Source of the DNA: Streptomyces sp. YIM 121038
GTDB lineage: Bacteria > Actinomycetota > Actinomycetes > Streptomycetales > Streptomycetaceae
Length of the DNA stretch: 64,000 nt
Direction of reading: 5' to 3'
NCBI RefSeq assembly: GCF_006088715.1
Contig: NZ_CP030772.1
Location: 124,001-188,000 of the forward strand
Each line of letters opens with the position of its first letter. Positions within the stretch are counted from its first letter, which is position 1. Below are positions 8,352-16,740 of the stretch, one piece after another. Both the position numbers and the translations under genes were made by a program. The notes under the pieces are model-generated. The model was given only the letters and a program-made list of their open reading frames with translations, was not told the DNA's origin and made no database searches.

Positions 8352-9584
8352 TCAGGGGGTGATGTTCAGCAGGTCGCACAGGCGCCGTAGGCCGTGGGTG
8401 GCCGGGGCGCGGACGATGACGTCGCCCTCGCGGGCGCCTTCGATCGGGTAGTCGCGGAAGACGCCGTTCTCGGTGAGGCCTTCGGTGTCGAGGTAGAAGA
8501 TCTTCTTTCCGGCTGTGCGGGCGCGCGCCTGGACGGCGCGGCGGTCGGCGTGCAGGCCGATCACGAGCAGTGCGCGGGTTTCGGGCAGAAGCGGTACCTG
8601 CGGGATGCGCTGGTCGTAGCGGCGCACGAAGCACTCCGGCAAGCCTGCGCGGGCGGCGAGGAGGTCGAAGTTGTGGGTGATGACCGGGCCCGCCATGGCC
8701 CCGCATTCGTGCAGAGCGCGCAGCGCCTGGTGGGCGCGGGTGGGGGCGGCCTCGAAGCAGGAGCGAAACATCCGCACCAGGTCCTCGGCCTTGGTCTCGG
8801 GGTCGGTGAGTACCTCGCGGATCAGAGGGTCGGTGTGGGGGGCCAGGGTGAAGGGGTGGGTCTGGGTCAGGGCGTTGTCGCGGCGGGCGGTGACCCGGTA
8901 GACCTCGTGCAGGTAGTGCAGGGGCGGGATCCCGGCCTCGATGGAGGGGCCGCAGCCCAGTTCGACCTGGAAGGGCAGGTAGTCGCGCAGCTCGCGCAGG
9001 TCTTCGGCGTAGCGGGGGGTGCCGCGCTGGTCCTTGATGCGGAGGCCTCCGGCCAGCACGTCCCACGGCAGGTTCCGGGCCGGGCGCGAGAGGCGGCAGC
9101 CCTGGGAGCGTACGGTGACGTCCACGGTGCGGTACTCCGGCGGAGTGGCTCGGCCAGCGCGTTCGTCCTGCGGGTGCACGGTGGTGTCGGTCACGCTGAA
9201 GCGCAGGTCGCCGCGCCGGTGCCCGCTGGTGGAAGCGGTCCAGCCGCCGGTGTGCAGCCAGGCGTCGATGTCCTTGCGCCAGGTGTCCATCTCCTCCGCC
9301 GGGCCGGTCAGGGAGTGGTAGAGGTACAGCTGTCCCAGTACCAGGCGCGGTACCGGCTGGGTGTGGTCGAGGGCATAGCGGTGGCGGTAGTGGACGATCC
9401 GGCGGCGGCCGTTGTCGTCCGTGCTCCAGCCGGACTGAGTGGCGTTCGCCGGGTCCTGGGTGCGGCGCCAGATTCCTTCCTCGACGGTGCGGGCCCGCTC
9501 GTGACGGGTGCCGGCGAAGTGGTCGTGCCACAGCCGCACCTGCTGGGGGGTGAGTTGGTCGATGACGGGATACGGCAGCAGCAT
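8352..9584 (-). CDS. SIR2 (sirtuin)-like protein
   Basis: 410 residues from ATG 9584 behind GGAGG. The C-terminal half carries a degenerate sirtuin core: GCGPSIEAGIP at residues 210-220 (compare GAGxSxxSGIP), THNFDLLAARAG from residue 303 (compare TQNxDxLHxxAG) and a late strand RALLVIGLHADRRA before KKIFYLDTEG. The N-terminal 200 residues are unrecognised. Zn-binding cysteines typical of deacetylases are not evident. SIR2 folds can deacetylate proteins or hydrolyse NAD in defence (knowledge); the HN pair at 304-305 could serve either. It is coupled to the MazG-like gene and divergent from a frameshifted XRE/TPR regulator. Confidence 0.7.
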   Translation of the reverse strand: MLLPYPVIDQLTPQQVRLWHDHFAGTRHERARTVEEGIWRRTQDPANATQSGWSTDDNGRRRIVHYRHRYALDHTQPVPRLVLGQLYLYHSLTGPAEEMDTWRKDIDAWLHTGGWTASTSGHRRGDLRFSVTDTTVHPQDERAGRATPPEYRTVDVTVRSQGCRLSRPARNLPWDVLAGGLRIKDQRGTPRYAEDLRELRDYLPFQVELGCGPSIEAGIPPLHYLHEVYRVTARRDNALTQTHPFTLAPHTDPLIREVLTDPETKAEDLVRMFRSCFEAAPTRAHQALRALHECGAMAGPVITHNFDLLAARAGLPECFVRRYDQRIPQVPLLPETRALLVIGLHADRRAVQARARTAGKKIFYLDTEGLTENGVFRDYPIEGAREGDVIVRAPATHGLRRLCDLLNITP

Positions 9585-9781
9585 GACGCCTCCGGGGGCC
9601 GGTGAGGGATCGGCCGCCTGCGGAGTCGCGGCGGCCTGTTCGACTGATTTCGACGATGCCGCCGGGACAGGGGCTGCGTCTGTATGCGCGCTGTAGGCGC
9701 GGTCTGACGGCCCCCTTGCCGCTGCCGCGGCCGCGGCGCGAGGGTGGAAGACGTGACTCGGCCGCGGGGAAGGGGACGAGC

Positions 9782-11078
9782 GTGGATGAGCATCGGACGG
9801 CACGGCATCCGCTCTCGTACGTCCGCGCCGAGCGGGGCTGGAGCCTGGAGCGGCTGGCGCGCCTGCTCGCCCTGGCCGCCGAGCGGCGCGGCCTGCGCTA
9901 CACACCGGGCCGGGACCGTGTCTGGGCCTGGGAGCAAGGGCAGACTCCCAGCTGCGACTACCAGCTCCTCCTGGCCGATGTCCTCAGTCTCGACCCGCGG
10001 CTGCCCGATCAGATGCCATGGCCCGCGTGGCTGCCCGCCTTCGAGGCTCCGCGCCCCTTCACTCCCGCGGACAGCCGCGCCGTACTGGAAGAGGCCCTCA
10101 TGCCCGACACCCCGGACCGGCGCGCGTTCCTCGCCTACACCTCTTCGGCGCTGCTGGCGGTGGCCGCCTCCTGGCCCGGTGCCGCGCCGCTGCCGCTGAC
10201 CTCCCGCGGCACAGCCGACCGCGTGGACGGGGAGCTGGTGGACTGGCTGGAGCAGCGTGCTGGCGACCTCGCCGAGCTCACCCCGCGGTTGCCCGCCGCC
10301 AACCGGCTGGTCGACGCGCACCTGCGCACCTGCCTCCAGGTGATCACCGACGGCTCCTACAGCCCGCAGTGCGGGCGCCGTCTGCACGCGATCGCCGCCC
10401 GGCTGGCACAGACATCCGGATGGCGGGCCTTCGACCAGGGCCGGCACGCCGCCGCGCAGCTGGCACCTGGCCCTGCACGCCGCGCAGCACACCACCGACA
10501 CCGACCTGGGCGCGGGGGTGCTGGCGGACCAGGCCTATCAGTACACCTGGATGCGTCAGGTACCCACTGCGACCGCGCTGCTGGGCTATGCCCTCGACGG
10601 AGCCCGCTCGCCTGCCATGCGGTGCCTGCTGCAACTGCGCACCGCCCGCGCCGCCGCCACCACCGGTGACGACCGCGCCGCCAAGGCTGCGCTCACGGCG
10701 AGCGAACGGGCCTGGGACCGCGTCCGCCCAGAGCAGACACCAGCCGCGATCAGCTGGCTCTCCGTCGCCGACCTGCGCGTGGATGCCGGGCGCTGCTGGC
10801 TGGACCTAGGCAACCTTCCCCAGGCCGATGCCGCCTTCACAGAGGGCCTGGCCGCTCTCGCGCCGCACCGGCAGCGCACCCGCGCCGTCTTCCAGACCTC
10901 GCAGGCCGAATCCGCCCTCACCGCGGGAGACATCGACCGCGCCGTACACCACATCCAGAGCGCAGCCGCAACGGCACGCGCGTCCGGCTCCTCCCGCTGC
11001 GCATCGGCCGTGGACAGTCAGCGTCGACGGATCATCCGAGCCGCACCTCAGCATCGGGCTGTCACCGCTCTTGGCTGA
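9782..11078 (+). pseudogene. XRE/TPR transcriptional regulator broken by a frameshift
   Basis: GTG 9782 follows AAGGGGA. Residues 1-80 contain an XRE helix-turn-helix (YVRAERGWSLERLARLL, then VWAWEQGQTPS), followed by TPR-like helices. Near 10459-10461 the frame is lost. Skipping one base, or restoring two missing bases, continues it as WHLALHAAQHTTDTDLGAG and then TPR helices to a stop at 11078. About 430 residues would result, the usual length of Streptomyces regulators of this type. As written, the first frame runs on as low-complexity sequence to 10669. The gene is inactive unless the shift is a sequencing error. It lies divergent to the sirtuin-like operon, its probable target. Confidence 0.7.
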
Positions 11079-11101
11079 CACCCGCTGGCCGCGCCACGGT
11101 T

Positions 11102-11138
11102 ACCGGTTCGTAGCCGTGGTCGGGGGTCCGTGGTCGGG
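11102..11138 (+). promoter_or_regulatory. Upstream element shared with the conjugation operon
   Basis: About 36 bp containing GCCGTGGTCGGGG match 35333-35368 at roughly 28 positions. Both copies lie about 70-130 bp upstream of the first gene of a conjugation-related transcription unit. A common regulator binding site or promoter is inferred; no other close copy was noticed. Confidence 0.4.
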
Positions 11139-11228
11139 GGTCATGTCGAGGTCGGGAGGTTTCATCGGCGCAACCCAGTCTCCCGGCCGCTCAGGTCGCG
11201 GGGTCAGCCCCTTGGCAAAGGAGCGTGC

Positions 11229-12146
11229 ATGGCTCACCGCAGGCAGAGTGCCTCGGGCACAGGCCGGGCACCAAGCCCGGTCGACTCACTGCACCATCAG
11301 GTGCTGGCTGCGCTTGCGCAGCATCGCATCACCACGGCCAGCCAGGTGCGTCAGATGCTGCGGCCCCGCGGCTCGAAGCAGTTGCTGTCCCGTGTGCTGA
11401 ACCGGCTCCGCTCCGAAGGCCTCGTCGACTACACGGTGCTGCCCGAGGTGCGCCGCTCACCCCGCACACATGCGTGGTACCTCACGCCTGCGGGCGCCCG
11501 GATGACCCGGGATCTTCCTGTGCTGCGGGGGCGGCCTCCATACCCGGTGACGTCGAGGACGGCAGCGTCACTGAAGACACCGCACACGCTCACCGTGGTG
11601 CGAGCCCACCTTGCCTTCGCTGCCGAGGCTCATCGTCTGGGGCACGAGCACGGCCCATGGGACTGGACGCCGGAGGTGTCCCATTCCATCGGTGAGGGGG
11701 AGCGTCTCGTGGCTGACGCCGTCATGCGCTACACCGAGGTCGCAGGCCAACAGCGGCGCAAGCTGAGGGCGTTCGTGGAAGTGGATCGCGCCACGATGAG
11801 CAGCGAACGTCTCGCGGTGAAGCTCATCGAGTACGCGCGGCTGTTCCGCTATGAGCCCCCGCCGCTTCGTCAGCGTGTGAAGTCGTCGGCCGGCCCGACC
11901 TGGCTGCGCTGGTACCCGCTCTTTCCTCGCGTCCTGTTCATTCTGACCGGAGCCTCCCCAGCCAGGTTGCATAGCAGGATCGGCGACCTGCAGGCGATGG
12001 CGGCCCAGCATCCACTCGTTGCGTCCCTGTCCCGGGAAGTCCCCTTGGGCGCCGCCGTGCTGGAAGACCTCGAGGAGCACGGAGCCGCCGCGAACGTGTG
12101 GACCCCTCTGCTCGGCGGCGCGCCCCGCTCGTGGAGCGGCCTGTAG
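11229..12146 (+). CDS. Replication-relaxation family protein
   Basis: 305 residues from ATG 11229, which follows AAAGGAG with good spacing; the open frame extends further upstream without a better start. An N-terminal winged helix (VLAALAQHRITTASQVRQML, then RLRSEGLVDY) is followed by TLTVVRAHLAFAAEAHRLG and FVEVDRATMSSERLAVKLIE, the hallmark order of replication-relaxation proteins. In Streptomyces plasmids and integrative elements such genes often precede a coupling-type ATPase, which here lies beyond an insertion sequence. A role in plasmid replication or mobilisation is family-level knowledge; the mechanism is not established. A strong hairpin follows the stop. Confidence 0.8.
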   Translation: MAHRRQSASGTGRAPSPVDSLHHQVLAALAQHRITTASQVRQMLRPRGSKQLLSRVLNRLRSEGLVDYTVLPEVRRSPRTHAWYLTPAGARMTRDLPVLRGRPPYPVTSRTAASLKTPHTLTVVRAHLAFAAEAHRLGHEHGPWDWTPEVSHSIGEGERLVADAVMRYTEVAGQQRRKLRAFVEVDRATMSSERLAVKLIEYARLFRYEPPPLRQRVKSSAGPTWLRWYPLFPRVLFILTGASPARLHSRIGDLQAMAAQHPLVASLSREVPLGAAVLEDLEEHGAAANVWTPLLGGAPRSWSGL

Positions 12147-12166
12147 CGCCGCAGCGATCACCATCC

Positions 12167-12198
12167 CCGCAGGGTGGTCGGACCCGACCACCCTGCGG
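12167..12198 (+). terminator. Strong hairpin terminator after the replication-relaxation gene
   Basis: CCGCAGGGTGGTCG and CGACCACCCTGCGG form 14-bp perfect arms around a 4-nt loop, starting 21 bp after the stop. There is no U-tract, which is common for Streptomyces terminators. It separates this gene from the coupling-protein gene even without the insertion sequence. Confidence 0.65.
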
Positions 12199-12236
12199 TC
12201 ACCACCGAGGCCCCGTCGTGACGTTGGGTTGCCCTA

Positions 12237-13244
12237 GGTCGTTTCTGATGGCTCTTGCTGGACTGGGTGGATCAGTTCTGGGGCTGGGCAGGTGCCTCGT
12301 ATGGTGCGGCGTCACGAACTGACTGATGCACAGTGGCGGAAGATCGAGCCCTTGTTGCCGGTGAACGGCGACCCGGGTGGGCAGTGGGCGGATCACCGCA
12401 AGGTGATCAACGCAGTGCTGTACCGGGCCCGTACGGGGGTGCCGTGGCCGGACCTGCCGGAACGCTACGGGCCGTGGCAGACCGCATACGAGCGGCATCG
12501 CCGCTGGTCGGCGGACGGAACGTGGCAACGGCTCCTGGCCGAGCTGCAGCTCGAGGCCGACGCGACCAACCCGGACCAGGCCCTGGCCCGCTCGGCGGAC
12601 CAGGAGGCGGAGTGGGCGGTGAATATCGACTCCACCTCCTGCCGGGCGCATCAACACGCGGCCGGGGCCCGGCACCAGCCGCCACGCGACTTCCCGCAAA
12701 AGGGGGCGGGGCGCGTGTGGAGACCGGTGGACGAGAGGCGTTGGGGCGCTCGCGGGGCGGGGTGACCTGCAAGATCCACCTGCTGGCCGACGACCGGGCC
12801 CGTCCGCTGGTCTGGCTGACCTCGCCCGGTCAGCGGGGCGACAACCCCATGCTCATCCCCGTGCTGGAGGAGCTGCGGATCCAGCGAGGTGGTCCGGGCC
12901 GCCCACGCACCCGCCCGGACCGGCTGCGTGGCGATAAGGCGTACTCCAGCCGTGATACCCGCGCCTACCTGCGGCGGCGGCACATCAAGGCGACCATTGC
13001 CCAGCCCGACGACCAGCGTGAACACCGGCGCAGTAAGGGCCGCTTGGGAGGGCGGCCTCCGGCCTTCGACAGAACCCAGTACCGTCGCCGTAGTGCCGCC
13101 GAGCGGTGCGTGAGCAAGTGGAAGCAGTTTCGCGCGGTCGCCAGCAGGTATGACAAGCGCGACTACGTCTTCAACGGCACCCTGGCCGTCGCCGCGATCG
13201 TCATCTGGCTCCGCGACACCGTCCAAGAGCCATCAGAAACGACC
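12237..13244 (+). mobile_element. IS5 family (IS427-type) insertion sequence
   Basis: The ends are perfect 21-bp inverted repeats (12237-12257, beginning GGTCGTTTCT, and 13224-13244). They are flanked on both sides by CTAG, so TA (12235-12236 and 13245-13246) is the duplicated target. Length is 1008 bp. It carries a two-frame transposase. It sits in the intergenic space between the replication-relaxation gene and the coupling ATPase and breaks no gene. Perfect ends and a readable transposase suggest a recent insertion. Confidence 0.9.
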
Positions 13245-13247
13245 TAG
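12301..13247 (+). CDS. IS5 family transposase expressed by -1 frameshift
   Basis: The first frame (from ATG 12301, or GTG 12292) encodes the N-terminal DUF4096-type domain: ELTDAQWRKIEPLLP, RTGVPWPDLPERYGPWQTAY and the first catalytic Asp in NIDSTSCRAHQHAAGA. It runs out soon after the run AAAAGGGGG near 12700. The frame one base back continues with GRSRGGVTCKIHLLADDRAR, the second Asp region RLRGDKAYSSRDTRAYLR and the Glu region RRSAAERCVSKWKQFRAVASR. A programmed -1 slip at A4G5 is the usual way such elements make the DDE enzyme. The stop TAG at 13245-13247 lies outside the inverted repeat and is supplied by the CTAG target. Confidence 0.85.
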
Positions 13248-13390
13248 GTGGCCGGGTCTCCAGCCGGGCAGCCGCCGGTTGGCGCGGGTCCCGGGCGAAG
13301 GCGCGGCGTCTCGGATCGTCCCTCAGCCAGCAGAAAGGGCAGCGCGACGTGGACATGACATCACCGCAAGGGACCGGTCAGGAGGCGCCC

Positions 13391-15952
13391 ATGCTCAGCG
13401 TCCTGGACGTCGTCGTCGCTCTCCTGGGGTGGCTGACCATGTTCTGGTACCTGCCCGTCCTGGCCGCAGTTGCCGTGTGGGCAGGTGGCTCCCAGGTGAT
13501 CCATCTGCTGGCGGTGCGCGCGTCCTCTCAGCGGATGGCGCTCGAGCTCGTGCCCTCGCGGCATTTCGACCCGGGCCTGGAGGAGATCTTCCGCCGGGGT
13601 GTGCAGCTGGCGCGCGCCTCGACGAGCATGCCCTGGTGGGCGCCACGCAGAACCAGAGCAGTGCAGATTCGGCTGCGTGCGGACGGCTCCCGCCCGTTGG
13701 CCTACCGGATCGAGGGGCCGGCCGGGGCGCAACGGCTGCTATCGATCACGCCATTCGGTCCCCACGTCACCGTCAGCAAGGCGCCTCCGATCAGCGACAA
13801 GCAACGTCGGCATACCGTGCGGGCGGAGTTCGCGCTACGGGGGAGCCCGATCTCACCGCTGCGTGACGTGCCGCTGGATCCTGATCCGCTGCAGCCACTG
13901 GTGGACGCGGTGGCCGACCTGCGGGCCGAGCTCGGCGACCTTGCCGAGCTGCGCCTGGATATCCAGCGTGCACCGAAATGGGTGCTGCGAGCCCGCCGCG
14001 TGCAGCTGATGAGGGCGGCACGGCGCGTGGAGCAGCGGGAGACCCAACGGGCGGCGAGCTGGGTACGCCGGGACGCCGCTGGTGTCGAGGACTCGATCGG
14101 CTGGCAGCTGCAGCAGTTGCTCAGCGGCAAGCATTCCTCCGGCGGAAACCGGCGGTTGGTCATGCCGCCGGTGCCGCGGCGCGTGGACCGTGAGGAAGCG
14201 CTGGGCAAACTCGCCCAGGGCGACCACCTGGTGCGCGTTCAGCTGCTCGTGCAGTGTGCCTCCGACATAGCCGGCCGCGCCGAGGCCCGGCTGGCGCAAC
14301 TGCAGGCCGCCCTGGACGTTTTCGGAGGGCGCGCCCGGTGGGTGATGCGCGGGTGGCAGGTCGGGCCATGGCGCATCGGCGCAGACCGGTGGCCCGGCCG
14401 GGCCCACTTCGACCGGCGCTGGGATCTGGGACACTGCCATCCCCCGCGCTCGAACTGGGTGCGGCTGGAAGAGCTCACCGGGCTGCTCAAACCGCCCACC
14501 GTGCACTGCCGACTGCCGCTACTCGTCAGCGATCTGCCGACCTTCCGGTTCGGCGACCCCCAGCTGCTGCTCCAGGGGTACTACCAGGGCCCGGACAGCC
14601 GCAGGCGCCTGGTGGCCACTCACGCCGCAGAGACGCTGTTCGAGGTCGGGGTGGGCAAGGCAGGCGGCGGCAAGACCGAGCGTGCCCTGGCTCAGGCGAT
14701 CGGCTGGGGACATGCGGGCGGCGGACTGATCTTCATCGATCCGCATCGCGACTCCTGGCCGCGCGCCCTGCCGTTCCTGGCACACGACGCTCTGATACAG
14801 CGCATCGCCCTGTTTGACCTCACCACAAAGGGCCCTGCTCCTCAACTGGGCACGTGGAACCCCCTGGGCATGGACCGGGGCCAGGTCGCACACGAAGTCG
14901 TCGAGGCCGTCACCGACTCCTACGCCACGGCTCTGGGCTGGGACAACGCCAACGCCCCGCGGGCTATCACCATCCTCACCGCCTCCCTAGCCGTACTGGT
15001 GTGCATCAACCGAAGCGCATGCCAGGAGGACAGGCCCGAGGACCAGGCAACGCTCTTCCAGGTCCGGCCGATGCTGACCAGCCCCGCCTTCCGCGCCGCA
15101 GCGCTGAACACAGTGGAGGGCCTGCTGGACGAGGAGACGATGGACTGGTGGCGAACCACGTTCCCAACGCTCCCGTCCGATGCCTTCGCTGTGGTCCTCA
15201 ACGGCATCAACCGGCTGGCCACCAACCCCGTGACCCGAGCCTTCCTCGGCCAGCCGATCGGCCGATACAACATCCGGGCAACGATGGACAGCCGGATGAT
15301 CGTGTGGGTGTGCACGGCCGGCACCGGCCCCACCGACCGGCTGGTCACTGCCCTTCTGGCCCACGACCTGCTGCGCGCCGGACGTTCGCGTGTCGATACC
15401 CCAGAAGCCCGGCGCGTCCCGTTCCGCGGCTACTTCGACGAACTGATCACCCTGACCGGCGCCGCACCCGAGACCATCGCGTCCATGTTCGAAGACTTCC
15501 GGAAGTACAAGATCCAAGTGCACGGGATGACGCAGCTCCTGGGACGGCTCCCCGGCCCCGTACGGCAGTCCCTGGTCCAGAACGCTTCGACGCTGGCCAG
15601 CGCCGCCGGGTCAGCCAGCGCCATCGCCCCGATCACCGCTGAATGGGGTGACACCCCCAGCGCGGCCGAAGTTGCCTCGCTGGACCGTTTCGACCACTAC
15701 GCCTCTCTGACTGTCGAAGGCCGCCGAGTGGGGCCCGTGCTGCTGCACGGGCCCCACCTCGACGAGGTCTTCGCCGACCTGGCCCGCCCTCACCAGGCCC
15801 CTGCCCTCGAACGTGCTGCGCTTGCCACCGCGGGAGCTCTGCCTCTGGACCAGCTCACCGCGCGTGCCACGGAACACCGCGAACGCGTCAGCATCTTCCT
15901 GAATCAAGCCGTACAAACCAGCACCGGGCCCACGGCCCAGGGCTACGAGTGA
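13391..15952 (+). CDS. VirD4/TraD-type coupling ATPase
   Basis: 853 residues from ATG 13391, chosen because GGAGG lies 5 nt upstream; ATG 13349 would add 14 residues. A transmembrane segment (residues about 5-35) is followed by a 380-residue unrecognised region. Walker A GKAGGGKT is at about 422-429, strand LIFIDPH follows, and Walker B YFDEL is at about 681. Late GMTQLLGRLP and SLVQNASTLAS are typical of TraG/VirD4-like conjugation ATPases. It should bring DNA to the transfer machine at the membrane. The rest of that machine is encoded 20 kb away at 35.4-44.8 kb. Confidence 0.8.
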   Translation: MLSVLDVVVALLGWLTMFWYLPVLAAVAVWAGGSQVIHLLAVRASSQRMALELVPSRHFDPGLEEIFRRGVQLARASTSMPWWAPRRTRAVQIRLRADGSRPLAYRIEGPAGAQRLLSITPFGPHVTVSKAPPISDKQRRHTVRAEFALRGSPISPLRDVPLDPDPLQPLVDAVADLRAELGDLAELRLDIQRAPKWVLRARRVQLMRAARRVEQRETQRAASWVRRDAAGVEDSIGWQLQQLLSGKHSSGGNRRLVMPPVPRRVDREEALGKLAQGDHLVRVQLLVQCASDIAGRAEARLAQLQAALDVFGGRARWVMRGWQVGPWRIGADRWPGRAHFDRRWDLGHCHPPRSNWVRLEELTGLLKPPTVHCRLPLLVSDLPTFRFGDPQLLLQGYYQGPDSRRRLVATHAAETLFEVGVGKAGGGKTERALAQAIGWGHAGGGLIFIDPHRDSWPRALPFLAHDALIQRIALFDLTTKGPAPQLGTWNPLGMDRGQVAHEVVEAVTDSYATALGWDNANAPRAITILTASLAVLVCINRSACQEDRPEDQATLFQVRPMLTSPAFRAAALNTVEGLLDEETMDWWRTTFPTLPSDAFAVVLNGINRLATNPVTRAFLGQPIGRYNIRATMDSRMIVWVCTAGTGPTDRLVTALLAHDLLRAGRSRVDTPEARRVPFRGYFDELITLTGAAPETIASMFEDFRKYKIQVHGMTQLLGRLPGPVRQSLVQNASTLASAAGSASAIAPITAEWGDTPSAAEVASLDRFDHYASLTVEGRRVGPVLLHGPHLDEVFADLARPHQAPALERAALATAGALPLDQLTARATEHRERVSIFLNQAVQTSTGPTAQGYE

Positions 15953-16125
15953 GATCTGGGCAGCGGCGCAGACGGAGACTGGCCATCCTCCAGAGGCGCG
16001 CACACGGGACAGATCCAGCGGCCGAAGACACGGACGGGCTCAGCCTGGGGTGCACCCGGCACTTCAGGTCCGGGAGTTCCTGCTCCGGCACCTTGAGCAG
16101 CAAGGGGATGAACCAGCGCTGCCCA

Positions 16126-16425
16126 TCAGGAGTTCGCTCCACCGTCCCCGTCTCCCTGCTCTTCCTCAGGCGGCTCCTCCGGAGCAGGATCGGGCTCCGT
16201 CGCCGTCACGTTTCCCTCGGCACCCAAGTCGTACCCGTTCACCTGATCCGTGCCCAAAGGGGTCTCCTCTTTGTGTGTACTGCCGAAGCAGTGCTCTGCC
16301 ATCCCCGCCGCCGGAACCTCCTCCTTCCATCCCATCCAGGGCATGTCGGTCGGCCCGAGCCCGGCATGGCGCATCGCTTCCCGCCGCTTCACCTCCGAGG
16401 AGAGGCGGGAGCTCTCGCGCGGCAC
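16126..16425 (-). CDS. Small acidic hypothetical protein
   Basis: 99 residues from GTG 16425; ATG inside at MRHAGLGPTDMPWMGW is an alternative. G/C content by codon position (roughly 69, 50 and 79 percent) supports this frame. The N-terminal half contains MRHAGLGPTDMPWMGWKEEV; the C-terminal half is acidic and proline-rich (EPDPAPEEPPEEEQGDGDGG). There is no signal peptide or membrane segment. It converges on the coupling ATPase gene and diverges from the propeller gene at 16741. No family recognised. Confidence 0.45.
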   Translation of the reverse strand: MPRESSRLSSEVKRREAMRHAGLGPTDMPWMGWKEEVPAAGMAEHCFGSTHKEETPLGTDQVNGYDLGAEGNVTATEPDPAPEEPPEEEQGDGDGGANS

Positions 16426-16740
16426 ATTGGTGGCTGTTGATGGCGCTCTTCGATTTTGGCCGCAGGTGCTCGGTGATTTGGTGATACCTGCTCTGTGGAT
16501 CTCCCCGCTTTTCGGGTGACGGTGTTCGGTCTCTTCGCGGGATCTTGTCCGGCGTGTCGTCGTGAGGCTGGCGCACTGTGGACAGCCTGTGTGCGCTTGC
16601 GGGCCTGTATGGCGGCTCGGGTGTTCACGCCAAAGCGAGAGGTGGCACTGACCGTAAACAGCCTGTCTCAGACGGTGATGTCCGTGGGAAGGTCAGTCCG
16701 CGCTGACCCCGAGTCCCCTTTCCACTCGATGGGATCGTCT
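16426..16740. other. Intergenic region between divergent genes
   Basis: 315 bp between the small acidic protein gene and the propeller-protein gene. It is less GC-rich than its surroundings and should hold both promoters. I see no convincing -35/-10 pair and no hairpin. In-frame GTG/ATG codons at 16641, 16678 and 16729 are alternative starts for the plus-strand gene. Confidence 0.4.

Noticed and set aside
8352..9584. Calling the sirtuin-like protein a Thoeris/DSR-type defence effector
   Set aside because: No TIR, STAND or Argonaute partner is coupled to it and the SIR2 motifs are degenerate.
8394..9605. Long plus-strand open frame opposite the sirtuin-like gene
   Set aside because: Antisense frame produced by high GC; valine/glycine-rich with no domains, whereas the minus strand encodes recognisable motifs.
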